DNA of 64,000 bases from Rhizomys pruinosus (lineage: Eukaryota; Chordata; Mammalia; Rodentia; Spalacidae). This document shows, one piece after another, positions 46,880-58,771 of the stretch. The notes under the pieces were generated by a model, which made no database searches, had not been told where the DNA came from, and worked only from the letters and a program-made list of their open reading frames with translations. Numbering within the stretch: the first letter of the stretch is position 1; every line of letters starts with the position of its first letter. The position numbers were made by a program, and so were the translations under genes. The stretch covers positions 785,576 through 849,575 of the forward strand of contig VZQC01005585.1 of the NCBI GenBank assembly GCA_009823505.1, given 5' to 3'.

Positions 46880-47018
46880 CCCAGACAGAGTCTCCCCATA
46901 GCCACAGCTGGCCTGAAACTTGCTATGTAGACCAAGCTAGCCTTGAACTCATAGAGGTCCACCTGCCTCTGCCTGCCGAGTGCTAGTCTTAAAGGCATGC
47001 ACCACCACACCTGGCTAA
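46880..47018 (-). mobile_element. B1 SINE without A-tail
   Basis: An inverted B1 ('agacagagtctccccatagc' to 'caccaccacacctggct'). The poly(T) expected at the left is missing, so its 3' end is lost or decayed. Confidence 0.88.
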
Positions 47019-48989
47019 AATTTCTAACTATATTCTAAATATGTATCCATACACCCACAGGTAAGAATGCCTCTCACCCTTTATCAAGAAGTTTCATGCT
47101 GCTTGTAACAGATTGAGACTGTTACAACAGATGCATAACTGGTCAAAATTTACAGAATAAGTGATCATGGAGTTCCCATTCTCTATTGATACATCTAAAA
47201 TGTAAATCTTACCTAAACCTAAAATTCAGGAAACAGTGTGGAAGAGGGGGCAGAAAGATCCTAAGAACCAGAGGACCAAAACCCCTGCTACTAGATAGTC
47301 TTCAAGACATGACAATGAGGGTGCACAGATGAAGTCTCAATTTCATGGTTTCTTAAATAAGACCTGTGTGATAACACCAATTGACATGCAAATTTAAATG
47401 CAAGAACTTTCACAAGATCCCACCTCTATGTGAACAGTTGCAAGCAATCAATGTCTTATCTGGCAAGAGAGGGAGAAACAGTTTTTTCCCAAGGACAAGA
47501 TCATTCGTAGATCATCTAATCCCAAGTTATCAGCACTTAACACATGTACATACTAGTACTACTAAATGGACTTGGTAGAGTATGTTTGTGTGTGTGTATG
47601 TACATACACACATATATTTATATATGTAACAATGTTTTTTAAAGTGATGGAATTGAGGGGGTTGCCAGGGGTGTGGCCTAGGAAGAGTTGGAGGTGGGAG
47701 GCAGGAGATAGAAATGATGTATAACAGATACTCATGCATGAAAGTCTCCAAAAAGAATTCATATTTTGGAGCACTTCAATTGATATTTTCAGATAAGGAA
47801 TTCCAAACCAGTATTAATTTCATGTTGGGAAATGAAACAGAAAACTGAAGAGTGAAAACATGAAATAATAATATAAATAATGGTTCTTAATTGAGGCTGA
47901 TCAGGAGAATAACTCGAGAATATATTTTCAGAATGCAAACCAACACATCCATGTCTAGTTTCCCCAGATTCTGGCTCTGAACACATCAAATATTGCCAGA
48001 TATTGACAATTTTTCCTTAAAGCTATCCAAGTAGCTCTGAAGTACCAAGCCAGATTAAGAATGGAAGCTAAGGTCTCAAATTACGTCTCTTCATACACAG
48101 TCATTGTCCAATATTAAAGATGGAGACAGCATCTTCTGCTGATCTGCAAGTTCTGCATGCTTGAGCCTTACAACAGGTGAGTTCCAACTGGAAAATGTGT
48201 ACTATATCTGAGATGGAACAAGATCTTGGCCAATTTATAGTGCATGTAAACTAGATTTTAGGGACAAATGTGCCACTTTTCCCAAATAAAATTAGCCCTA
48301 ATTATAAAACAAATGAAAGAGTCATGTTGATGAATCAAGGCTGTAGAAGTATCTCGCAGAAGTATCTCAGCTCCTCTCAACCTCTGGTTTTATTATTTGA
48401 AGTCACCAATGGGCATAGTTTTAACCACTGATAAACAGTTTCATTTCATAGGTAGAGAAACAGAGGTTCAGTGAAATGAAGTCACTGGCCTTGGAAACCA
48501 CTGTTAGAACTAGAGTCCTCACTACCAGTAAAATGCACTTTGTATTACTGTGTTTATTTACTTCTGCCAGGATAGGACACTGAAAGATGTAATGGATAGC
48601 CACCATCCTCATTAACATTTGAACAACAATATGCCATTCCTAAAGTTGGATATATAATTGCTAGCATTAATGGAAAAATACATGTAAAATTAAATTAGCT
48701 TTATTATCCCATTAAAGGAATCATTTGATTTTGTCAGTTGGGAAAAATCCAATAAAATCAGATGTTCAATTAATTAAGTAGAGTAATATAATGAAGTTTC
48801 AAATGTGTAAAATCATATCTGGATATGGTCCCGTAGAAGAGACAATGTGCTATTTCAGATGAAACCTCTCAGGGATTTCTCTGATATACATTCAACTGCA
48901 TAACAAAGAAATTAGGTGAGTTTAATTCCACTTACCTTTTAAAGTATAATGAACATGACAAAACAAACAATAATAAAGAAATTATCAGA
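47019..48989. other. Unique sequence
   Basis: Apart from a possible L1 3' end at 47560-47765, no repeat or coding signal recognised. Confidence 0.45.
47560..47765 (+). mobile_element. Possible LINE-1 3' end, plus strand
   Basis: A GT/AT-rich microsatellite-like start is followed by purine-rich 'gaagagttggaggtgggagg' and 'aaatgatgtataacagatac', which resembles sense L1 3' ends. Weak, on composition and a few words only. Confidence 0.35.
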
Positions 48990-49228
48990 AATCATAGGCA
49001 GGGGAATAGTTGGTAAAGTGCCTGCACAGCACACATGAGACCTAAGTTAGGATCCTTAGCACTTCTAGAAATCTGGGCATGGTGCACACATATCCCTAAC
49101 CCTAGTTCTGGGGAGGCAAAGGAAAGCGATCCCTGGCACTGGTTGGCCAGACAGTCTGACCACATAGGTGAGCTCTAGGCTCAGTGAGAGACCATGCCTC
49201 AGAAAATAAGCTGAAGAGCAATGCCATC

Positions 49229-49275
<47 letters not shown>
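48990..49275 (+). mobile_element. B4-type SINE with CA microsatellite
   Basis: A tRNA/ID-like head ('ggtaaagtgcctgcacagca') is joined to a B1-like body ('gggcatggtgcacacatatc', 'ctggggaggcaaagg', 'gagagaccatgcctcag'). This is the fused layout of rodent B4/RSINE1 elements. It ends in a (CA)n tract at 49231-49274, common at this position. Confidence 0.7.
49231..49274. repeat. (CA)n microsatellite at the B4 tail
   Basis: About 21 CA units ending CGTG, at the 3' end of a B4-type SINE. Confidence 0.97.
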
Positions 49276-49277
<2 letters not shown>

Positions 49278-49356
49278 AAGAAAACCAAGCCATTTAATCC
49301 AGTTTTTTTTTTCTTCTTCTTTAGTAACTACTAGATTTTTTTAAAATGTCAAAGTG

Positions 49357-49601
49357 GGGCTGGAGAATGGCCTAGAGCTTAAGAGCACCAACCGCTCTTA
49401 CAGAGGACCCGGGTTCGATCCCCAGCACCCACATGGCAGCTGAGACCAGTCTGAAACTCCAATTCCAGGAGAACTCCAGTTCCAGGGGAATCCGACACCC
49501 TCTTCTGACCTCCGCGGCATTGCACCGCACGAGTGCACAGACCTGCATGCAGACAGCACATTCATACACATACAGAAATAAATAAAATAAAAAATTAAAA
49601 A
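49357..49601 (+). mobile_element. B2-type SINE, long form
   Basis: A plus-strand B2 from 'gggctggagaatggcctaga' to its A-rich tail, with intact GGTTCGATCCC. The 14-bp TSD AAAATGTCAAAGTG lies at 49343-49356 and 49602-49615. The same word recurs at 52502, where a later L1 insertion ends. Confidence 0.93.
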
Positions 49602-49940
49602 AAAATGTCAAAGTGACTGGGTAGTCCAACAATGGCAGTCTACTCTCTAAAGAGGCTGTAATCCCTGTAGCTGCTGCTCAGTCCACAAGCTGGAGATCTC
49701 AGTAGTCCCCATATGGGGCATTGAATGTTTGGAGGATTCTCAAGTTTTATATCTGAAGTACAATTTCTCAGACCTTACTGATTATTTATTTCTGGTTATA
49801 CTTTCCTTTCGGATGCTTAAGGCCACACGGTTAGCACAGATTAACCAAGGATTTTTTCTCAAGGTCAGTTGAGGATCTGGTCCTCAGGGGTCACTCATTT
49901 TTTTTTGGGGGGGGGAGCCCCTGGTTCCTTTTGGCTTTTC

Positions 49941-50111
49941 TTCTTTTAAAATTTTTTTTCCTTTTTTTGGTATTTTTGAGGTAGGGTCTGCCATTTATTA
50001 CCAGCTGTCCTGGAGCTCACTCTGTAGACCAGGGTGGCCTTGAGCTCACAAGAGATCTGTCTACCTCTACCTCCCCAGTGCTGGGATTAAAGTTGCACCA
50101 CCACACCCGGC
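49941..50111 (-). mobile_element. B1 SINE nested in the composite L1
   Basis: An inverted B1 from the T-rich tail complement to 'accaccacacccggc'. The perfect 15-bp TSD TCCTTTTGGCTTTTC lies at 49926-49940 and 50112-50126. Confidence 0.93.
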
Positions 50112-50830
50112 TCCTTTTGGCTTTTCAATCACCAGTTCCATCTACTCGATGACAAAGTTAGGTCTTGCTAGACCATGTTTCTCTTTTTGAAGCAGGAGCA
50201 GACTTTCCTCTTTATAGACTGGACACTAGCTGAAGTCCCATTAGTGGATCTCCAAGACCTCCCTGCATAGGAAGACTGGTGACTCACATTTGCAGGACAT
50301 TTCAAGAAATGCCTCCATGCATAGTCCCCTGAGGCTTAGTTGACCTGTGAGGGCAAGGAACAAAGTTATCCTTTAGGTCCCTCTGCCAAATTGGTGTAGG
50401 TATTAAGTATGGTCATTAAGCACCCAGAAAGGCTAAGTTACACCAGCCTGATACATTGCACCTATACTAAAATTGTGTCTTCTGAAAACAAACTATGTGT
50501 TATTTCCATATCATATTTCTTGATTTGCCTTTTTCCATTTTAACTTTATGTTACTCTAAAATATGTATACATGCCCACCATCCTATACCAAAAACCCATA
50601 GTCTGAAAATAAATGGTAGGTTAGCTCTAGAACCTGTCTAGGGATTCATAATATAAGAGCACAAATGTGTTCAGATCATGAGGAATATAGCATTAATGTT
50701 GCTCAGTTTGCCTTACAACTAGGTACTTGTTGCTAGCATCCACAGATGAGGGATACCCTTCTTTTTTTTTTTTTCGGGGGGGGGGACTCGTGTTTACTTC
50801 CCGATTAGCACTAATAGTCTTTCTAGTCCA

Positions 50831-51298
50831 TCATCCATTTACCTGAAACTTGCATGATATCATCTCTTTACTGCTGCATAGAACTCCATTGTGGTAGATG
50901 TGTCTCCACATTTCTCTATCCACTCGGCGTTGAGGGGCACTTGGTTCTTTCGTATTGTGAAGAGAGCTGCAAGAACATGTCCGTACATGTACCTCTGCCA
51001 GTAGGATGACTTGTGGGTATATAATCAGAAGTGGTATAGCTGGGTCAGGTGGTAGGATCATTTTGAGTCTTTTAAGGGTTCTCCACACTGTTTTCCATAA
51101 TTGTTGTATGAGTTTGCATTCCCACCAACAGTGGATGAATGTTTCCCTTTCCCCACAACCTCTCCAGCATTTGGCATCATTTGTTTTCTTGATCCTAGCC
51201 AGCCTTATTGGAGTGAGATGATATCTTAAAATGGTTTTGATTTGCATTTCCTTAATTATTAGGGATGTTGAACACCTTTTAATGTGTTTTTCTGCCAT
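50831..51298 (-). pseudogene. LINE-1 ORF2 C-terminal fragment with frameshift
   Basis: A 155-codon minus-strand frame. Its first half reads as L1 ORF2p just after the reverse transcriptase domain: [20 protein letters not shown], then KCWRGCGERETFIHCWWECK, LIQQLWKTVWRTLKRLKMIL and PPDPAIPLL. Its second half departs from ORF2p, although DNA further left again encodes ORF2 C-terminal words in another frame (near 50870-50950). This indicates one or more frameshifts. Conserved WRGCGE and HCWWEC words are intact. Non-functional. Confidence 0.88.
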
Positions 51299-51384
51299 CT
51301 CTATTTCCTCACTTGTGAATTCTCTGTTCAGCTCTTTAGTCCATCTTTTGAGTGAGTCATTTTTTCTTACTTTTTTGTGTTTTT

Positions 51385-51730
51385 TTTTTTTTTGATGTTT
51401 TGTGTATTTCAGACATCATTTTTCAATTCAGTTCAGGAATAATCCCCTTTCCCTTCCCCCCACCAACCCACCCCAGCCCAACCCAGATCAATGCATTCTA
51501 CCATAACTGTCCTGCATCTATCTCTCAGTCTTTTTTTTTACATGCTTAGGAATTCACATTTACCTCCATTAATTTTATATTACTCTAAAATATGGATACA
51601 TACTTCTACCCATATACAGTAATTAAAGAGTCTGAAAATAATTGGTGGTTGGATTCTAGAGCCCATTGGGAGATTCATATTATAACAACACAGTTGCCTT
51701 CAGATAAACAAAAATATAACAATAATGTAA
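51385..51730 (-). mobile_element. Antisense LINE-1 3'UTR inside the composite
   Basis: A T-run at about 51379-51393, then 'gttttgtgtatttcagacat', 'tcagttcaggaataatcccc' and 'gatcaatgcattctaccata', is inverted terminal 3'UTR. It continues to 51730 as the 'tctgaaaataattgg' part of the UTR. Its own T-run suggests it is a separate L1 insertion from the ORF2 piece at 50831-51298. Confidence 0.65.
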
Positions 51731-51734
51731 TTCA

Positions 51735-51950
51735 GCTTGAGTTTTATGAGGTTCCACTTGTCAATTGTCAACCTTATTTCCTGCACAACTGCTGTCATAT
51801 TTAGAAAGTCTTTTCCTATGCCTGTGTCTTGTAGGTTGCTGCCAACTTTTCTTCTATCTCCTTCAGAGTTTTGGGTTTCACATTGAGGTCTTTGGTCCAT
51901 TTGGAGTTGGTTTTTGTACAGGGTGAGAGGTAGGGGTTTAATTTTATCCT
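51735..51950 (-). pseudogene. LINE-1 ORF2 internal fragment
   Basis: The minus-strand frame holds [20 protein letters not shown] followed by DKWNLIKLK, matching the L1 ORF2p segment between the reverse transcriptase domain and the C-terminal cysteine-rich part. Upstream minus-strand sequence (51880-51950) fits 'tacaaaaaccaactccaaat'-type L1 ORF2 DNA. It is joined directly to 3'UTR at about 51730, so ORF2 has an internal deletion. Confidence 0.75.
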
Positions 51951-52518
51951 TCTACAAGCGGACTACCCTGGCTGTGTCATGGAGATCACTGCAGGAAGAT
52001 CAAGACAGGACACATGCTTGCTGGCCCTCATTTGGGTGACCATGGAGGGGGACCCCAGTGTGGAGCATGGGGCAGGATTGATGGTTGTTTGGGCTTGCCA
52101 AGGAGGAGCCTTCAAGCACTTTCTTGGGTTTTAGCAAAATAAGAAAGAAAGAAAATCCTCCAACTCATGTGATATGTGTATGTATGTATATATTTATATA
52201 TGTATATATTTATGAATGTGTATATATATTGAAGCAATACAAGTTGGAGAAAAAATGGAATTTCCATGTTAAAGTATCACTGTATCTCAATGCTTTTTTT
52301 GGTATCACGTTTCATTTATGTTATTTTGATGCTATGTGTATCATAAAGTTCAAAAACAAAAAGACAGAAAAAGATGCAAGACCTGTACGGCAGAATGCAT
52401 GAACTGGGGTGGGGTGGGGGCATGGAAAAGGGAGTGTATCTAAACTGGACTGAGAAATGATGTGTGAAACATACAAAACACCAATAAAATTATTTTATTA
52501 AAAAATGTCAAAGTGACT

Positions 52519-55500
52519 TATTGAAAAATCTTGAAATTTAAGTTGTCAGCATTCTTGCATATTTTGTTTTAGATGTACCTATTAACTAGCTGCTGTATAA
52601 TGTGCTAATTAACACTCTTTTATTTTAGTTTTATTAACTCTGTGATGTGTATTGTTTGGAAAAGGAGAAGGTAGTGGTTAATATAAATCATGTCTACTAA
52701 CCCTTCCCAGAAAAGATTAAAATACCTTATATTCTGTAGCTGACAGAATTAAAAATAATGCATTTTAAATGTGATTTTATTTCATAGCATTATTGGAGGA
52801 CATTTGAAACGAAAATATGTCACTTAATGAGATGCCACTTATTATCTCACTAGTGGCATTTTCTAAAGAGCAAATCTTGAATAAAAACATAAAACAAATA
52901 TTGAATATTTTTGAATAGCAGGTGGCATTGGGCAGAGAGATAGTTTTCCTGTCAGTAGCATTAAATATCATTTTTTAAAGGAGCACTCTAGATGCAGGAG
53001 ACCTTTGGAGGTATTATAAAACAAAATCCTGCATTTATTGAAGGATGTAAAATAATGAGATGTATAGGTCTCACAAAATGAAGGGATCCTGAGAACAGCT
53101 GACAACACACTGAGGAGGGGGCCTCTGTGCTGCCCAGCAGGAGGACGATGGCCAGGCACAGCCACCCAAGGCTTCTGTGCTGAGAGGAGAATCTGGTCTC
53201 AAATCATCAAAGGAGTTAAAAATAGCACAATGTTTTGTTGAGACAAGCCATCTGTTCTGAAGCATCAGTACAGGGAGAGACTGAGGTTACCTCCAGAGAG
53301 GCTCCTGGGGCTTAGGAGTGAAGATGGCCACACTGAAGTTGAGATCTTCTGGGCCTCATTCAGGTTTGTCTTTCATTGATGTCTTCTCAGTCTGGAAGAG
53401 AATAGTTGAGAATTTAAAACTTAAAACACCTGCGATTAATATTGCATTCCAAGGAGGATTCTGTACTCCATCTGGAGGGACAACAAAGACAAACTGACCC
53501 TGAAGTTATAATTTCCTTGTTGGCTGGAAACCTCTGGAAAAAAAACAAAAAAACAAAACAAAACAAAAAAAACTTGCTATGCTTGGGCCCCTCCTCAAGT
53601 CAATTAAATCAAAGTCCCCGGGGATAAGACTCAGGCATTGGAATGATCTGTTAAGGACTCAGCAGGTGATCCAATTTGCAGCCAGCTTTGAGAACTTCTG
53701 TTCTATAATTAGAACATGAGCCCAAAGCTTCCCCTAGACTTCTGAAAGCCATCTCCCTGATGAAATCACATACCTATATTTGGCAAATTTGACCCCTAAC
53801 CATAGAACCGAAGGACACAGAGGTCTTGACCCCTGAGAGAAAGTTCATATGTTTCTTTTATGAACAGAATTTCCTAGAGTGTAAATTATCTTTTTCTCAT
53901 CATTTTAAAATTTGGAAGACACACTTCCAAGAATATATCAGCTTTTGGCTGGCGGGAAGAAGTCACAATCTGGTTCCAGAGAGAGCCAGTATATTATATA
54001 AGAAGAACATCTTGTAGACTGAATTCTTTGATACTGGTGTGCCCATGAATATTTTTCATGATGAAGCCACACCTTATATTTCCCTTGATAGTCCAAAGTG
54101 CTAGATGAAAGATTTTGTGTGTTCAATATCTAAGTTCTTCTGCTTGCAAGTCAAATAATAAATACACATATCTAAACATTGGTCAGTTCATTCAATACAA
54201 ATCAGAAAAAAGTCATTTAGCTGTCCACAGGTATGACCCCAGAGTTGTCAATGGCTTGGCATCATTGTGTTATTCCAGATTGGTCAGAGTAAGCTGGAGT
54301 GCCTGTAGAAAAAAAAGTACTCTAAAAGAGGATGGTGGAAGGAGTTGAGCTTTCCACACTGCTGACAGCACTTCCTCTAATAAGATGTAGCAAATGCCTC
54401 AAAACTAAATAAAGAGGTACCCAGGGTGTTCGTTCCATCCTTGAGAGGAGCCTGGAATGGAACGTGTGTGGAGATACTAGACTGGATTGTAATTGCAAGC
54501 TGGCTTTATGAACAAGGCTTATTCACAAAGGGTTCTGATCAGAAACCAATTGTGTAACAAGCAAAGGCAACTCAGTGAAGAAAGGATCTGGAAATGGACC
54601 CATTCTGGAGAGGGGGCATGAGATACCTCAAGGAGAAATCATGGCAGAAGCCCAAGGTATAACAAGACAATGGTAAAGAGAAGAGAATGCCAGCCACTTA
54701 GAGTCTTGACTACATTACATTGATAACCCCCAAAGTCCAGTAGAAGGTGACTCACATCTGTCCCCTAGAATCATTGAGGGCAGAGGAATTGATTCAAGTT
54801 TGTTGGATTACCAAAGAAAGAGATATATGCTTAGCCTGTCATTTACTGTTGCAGGCATAATTCCATATATCCTTACTGTATTCCAGATGTTCTGTTTGTT
54901 CAGAACACAGCCAGGGCTATGCAGATGATGACTGAGTTGGGTAACTTCCTAGTTACCAGATTATTAAAAATAATCAGGATTATTTTTACCTGTAAGTCCC
55001 TGGGCTTCTTTGTTATTATTATTCCTTCCTCGCTTGTTATTCAGAAACTTTTATATAATAGCTCCCTCACTTTACTACCTTATAATATTGCATGCATTTT
55101 GGTCTAGTAAATCTGTAAAGTCTGCTTATGCAGATCATGGGAATAAGTGTTGGAGAAGTAATGAATGCTCTTACACCCACTATGGGCTGTGTTAATGATA
55201 GTCCTCATTAGGTAGGTGTAATTCTGCTAATGCTCCATCTACATCAACCTAATGTAATAGATTTTGTGGCAAATAGGACTTTTAAGGTTCTTAATTTTGA
55301 AGGATTGATAAGGTATGAATGTTCTCTTTCTAACTCTGGTTAAGCTATTTTGTTATTTGTCGATGCGAATTGAATATTTTCTGCTACAATGTATTTTTCT
55401 CTCCTTCCGTAATGGGTTGTGTCTATAAGGAGAGCAGATGGCTGATGCTGTTTCATAGTTGTGTCTTCAGGATAGAGCAATTGGTATGCTCATTAAATAT

Positions 55501-56067
55501 CCACTGAATTCTAAGCTGCTGTATGATTATTACAGCCCACTCTGAGCAATGTAATGATAAATCTAACTGGCCAGTTTATGTACTGTAAAAGTAACTTAAG
55601 TGTTCCATCTATCCTATATCCCTCCTGTAGAGTCCTGTAGAGTCCTGTGGTCTCCATCAGCTCTGGGTGGTATTTTCTGAGATGTCTGGATTGTTGGGGA
55701 GAAACAGAGCAGGTGTTCTTATTTGCATGTGACTCTTCTCTTTGGCTCATTTGAGTTACCCAGATCAGAAATACTTCTTTCTAATTAGGCTACAAAGCTT
55801 TTCTTCAATGTGCTACAATAAGCTTTTAATAATTTTCTAAGATGGGAAGTCTCCCAACCCCAAGAGCATTTTGGTGGGAATATGGATAAGTCCAAGGAAA
55901 AGACAAGCTGAAACAATAACTAAATTAACCTTCCAATAGGAAAAGCAACCAGGTAATGGGATAGGCTATTAAATTCTCCACTCGATTCTTTCATCAATCT
56001 TCCAGTGGGAAGAAGATTAGATTATAGTACATCTTAACAGTTGCAGGTAATTTTGATGATAAATTTA
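52519..56067. other. Long mostly unique sequence
   Basis: A (CAAAA)n-like tract lies at about 53540-53572. 53090-53270 is less AT-rich, but its frames resemble nothing known. No SINE is present for 3.5 kb. Confidence 0.5.
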
Positions 56068-56316
56068 TTTTAAAAATTTTTCATTTTTTAATTAATTAAT
56101 TTATTATTTTTTATGTGTATGAGTGTACTGTCTCCATGTAGGTTGGTACACCTGTGTCATGCAATGTCATGAAGGTCAGAAGAGGGTGTCGGATTCCCCA
56201 GGAACTGGAGTTAAAGATGGTTCAGTAAGCTACATGGTTCTTAGCCATCATGTGGGTGCTGGGAATCGAACCTGGGTCCTCAGCAAGAGCAGTCTACCCA
56301 CAAGCCACAGAATCAT
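56068..56316 (-). mobile_element. B2-type SINE with internal insertion
   Basis: An inverted B2 ('tgtgtatgagtgtactgtct' ... 'gcaagagcagtctaccc'). About 20 bp ('tcagtaagctacatggt') look like a small local duplication in the body. The head end is damaged. Confidence 0.8.
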
Positions 56317-56377
56317 TAAAGATTTGAACTTTTGAAGTATCTTGAGATATGTTAAGTTGGTTTATTACTATTTACTT

Positions 56378-56508
56378 TTTTATTTGGAGACAGGGTCTAA
56401 CTATATGGTCCTGGCTGGCCCTGGAACTTGTTATGTAGACCAGGCTGGCTTTAAACACAGAGGGATCCACCAATTTGCCTTCTGAGTGCTGGGATTAAAG
56501 CTATGTGC
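56378..56508 (-). mobile_element. B1 SINE, 5' truncated
   Basis: An inverted B1 ('ggagacagggtctaactata' ... 'gtgctgggattaaagc'). It stops at 'tatgtgcc', before the usual GCCGGGCGTGGTGG head complement, and is directly joined to the L1-like segment. Confidence 0.85.
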
Positions 56509-56509
56509 C

Positions 56510-57590
56510 AGTGGGACAGACTTGAGTTTTGGGCTGCATCCTTGCCAGCCTTGAGGTGTGCCTGCACACCTCTTTTCCCATACTATTAATGTACTATGGT
56601 TATGAGTCTTGTATATGTGACAGACGTTATCATCAAACTTAGTGGCCTACTATTGGGACAGTGTCTTTGGGCTATTGCCTGCAGACAGAGCTTCTAGACT
56701 TACACTAATGCCAAGAAGAGATCTGCACTCCAGTGGGATAGACTCCTGTTTTGAGCTGTATCACAGTTGACTGGGGCATGGTCTATGAGACTAGGGAATG
56801 CTCCAGGTAGCACTGGTGGCCAAGGGGTTGTCCACACCAAAATAGTTCCTCCTCCTGGTGCATTATATGAACTAAGACCATTTGCTGGGGGTAGTGAGCA
56901 TAGGACTTTGCCTTGAAACTTAGCGTCAGGGTGGTGTGCCTGGTACCACCTGTTGGGCTTCTGGAATAGCCTTGGAGTCAAGGATGGACAAATGGCTTCA
57001 ATCTGTCATCTGTAGCCTAGTCAGGATCATGTATTGATAGCTGACTTAAGCCTTAGGTCCCTGAGCAGCCTAATTATACTATGGATAAGGATTTAGTATG
57101 ACAAGCCTTGGTATGACTGGTCTTAAGTGTCTGTCGGCTCAAGATGTGATGCAACATCAGGACACTGGTGGCCACTGGTGTGGCATAGAAGACCAAGGCT
57201 GGTCCTTTCATGGTGACTCTTCCAAGAGGCAGACGGTGACTATACACAAGCCATCTAGGCTCATCCTGGGACCCACAAAAGCATTGTCAGCATGGGCCAT
57301 TATAGGTACTATTCCAGTTCATGTTGAGCAACACAGCAACTGCAGAGAAGAGAAATCTGGGCTTGGATTGTCTTGTACATAGGAAACATTTTCAGTAGGT
57401 CAACTGCACACTCACAGGAAACCTGGATTAGGTGCATGTGCTGCTAAAACAGTGAATTGACTACAGGATCCAAAGGAATAAGTAAGTGGCTTGCTTAGAA
57501 TTTTAGAAATCAGAGAAGTAGCAAGGCAAGCTATTGAAGACCAGACTAAAAATCTAATCCTGGAGTCCTTGGGTACTATACATATTAACA
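56510..57590 (+). mobile_element. Probable LINE-1 5'UTR-like segment
   Basis: About 1.1 kb of mixed-composition sequence runs directly upstream of ORF1-like DNA in the same orientation, where a 5'UTR belongs. A partial internal repeat begins 'ccagtgggacagact' near 56511 and 'ccagtgggatagact' near 56731, about 220 bp apart, reminiscent of the monomeric 5'UTRs of rodent L1s. I do not recognise the family. Confidence 0.4.
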
Positions 57591-58530
57591 ATGCTCAGGA
57601 TCTTTTAGAACACCATTACCTCATGTAATCATATCATCAAAGTAAGTTGCCAGAAAAATCCCAGGTATGGGAAACTCTCACTGGGAAAATTTAAAGCAGT
57701 TGTTTAAAGAAAACTCAATACACTTCCAGAAAGCACTGAGAAACAATTTAGTATGCAGGGAAACTTCCTAGGTGAGAGCAAGATTAAATTTCCCAAACAG
57801 AAATCCTTGATTTGAAAAGTATACTAAGTAAAATTAAGAATGTTACTGAAGAGATCAACGAGATGAATATAGAGCTACTAACTAGTAAGCTTGAAGATAG
57901 AATGATGATATACAGAGGGGGGAAAGCAAAAAGAATGCAGAATATTCTCTATGGGAACTAATCCTAAGATTATTTGCATTCAAGACAAATTTAGGAATGT
58001 AAGAGCAGCCAGGTGTGGTGGCGCACGAATTTAGTCCTAGCACTTAGGAGGCAGAGGCAGACAGATATTTGTGAGTTCAAGGCCAGCCCGGTCTACATAG
58101 CAATTTCTAGGCCAGATGGGGCTACAGGGAGACCCTTTCTCAAAAAGACCAAAAAAAAAAAAATTAAGAGTAGAAAGCTCATTCAAAGAGATAATAATAG
58201 AAAATGCCCTATACCTACACAAATATGCAAATAGGTACAGTAGAACAAAGGTCACCTGATTTAACTCAACTAAGACTAACCCAAGATATTTTAATTCAAG
58301 CATTATAATGGGAAAGGCAAAAAAAATTCCCATGATAGCAAGCAAAAAAAAGTAACACCTAAGGGTGTCTCGAGTTACCTGATAGCAGACTATTCAGCAG
58401 AAATCCAGCAAGGCAGGAAAGAGGAAAAGCATCTTCATAGTACTGTAGGAAAAAAGACTGAGAATATTGTACCCAACAAATCTATCACTATCCTTTGGAG
58501 AGAAAGGTAGAAAGCAAGACAACTCAGGTC
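57591..58530 (+). pseudogene. LINE-1/HAL1 ORF1-like remnant, interrupted by B1
   Basis: Lysine-rich, coiled-coil-like coding style appears before the B1 ('gagatcaacgagatgaatat', 'agcttgaagatagaatgatg'). After the B1, 58240-58500 resembles the ORF1p C-terminal RNA-binding region ('tgatagcagactattcagca' and 'gaatattgtacccaacaaat' echo its 'LIADYSAE...' and 'ILYPT'-type words). Stops break all frames. Both halves are in plus orientation, split by the B1 at 58009-58163. Confidence 0.5.
58009..58163 (+). mobile_element. B1 SINE inside the L1-like fragment
   Basis: A plus-strand B1 ('ccaggtgtggtggcgcacga' ... 'gagaccctttctcaaaaaga') with an A-tail. 'taagagcag' before and 'taagagtag' after suggest a short TSD. 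Confidence 0.9.
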
Positions 58531-58617
58531 AATCTGCCTAGCCATTATTTCTTTCTTCATTAAAAAAAAAAAAAGAAATATATTACATTATCATAATATA
58601 TATATTCTCTATAAATA

Positions 58618-58771
58618 TTTTTTTTTTTTGGTCTTTTCGAGACAGTGTCTCCCTGTAGCCCCAGCTGTCCTGGAACTCACTCTGTAGACCAGGCTGGCTT
58701 TGAACTCACAAAGGTCCACCTGCCTCTGCCTCCCAAGTGCTAGGATAAAGGCATGTACCACCATGCCCGGC
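58618..58771 (-). mobile_element. B1 SINE with AT-rich trailer
   Basis: An inverted B1 from the T-run to 'taccaccatgcccggc'. A 13-bp TSD TTCTTCATTAAAA lies at 58772-58784 and 58553-58565, but 52 bp of AT-rich sequence separates the left TSD from the B1 tail. Confidence 0.88.

Larger units (their letters stand above)
49616..52501 (+). mobile_element. Composite LINE-1 insertion with inverted middle
   Basis: The block is flanked by AAAATGTCAAAGTGACT at 49602-49618 and 52502-52518, which brackets one target event. Its left part (to about 50470, with a B1 at 49941-50111) looks like sense L1 3' region. Its middle (50480-51950) is antisense L1, with 3'UTR pieces at 50480-50760 and 51385-51730 and ORF2 pieces. 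Its right part (51955-52501) is sense L1 3'UTR ending in an A-rich tail at the TSD. Either an inversion during insertion or later antisense L1 insertions into a sense L1 explains it. Confidence 0.7.
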
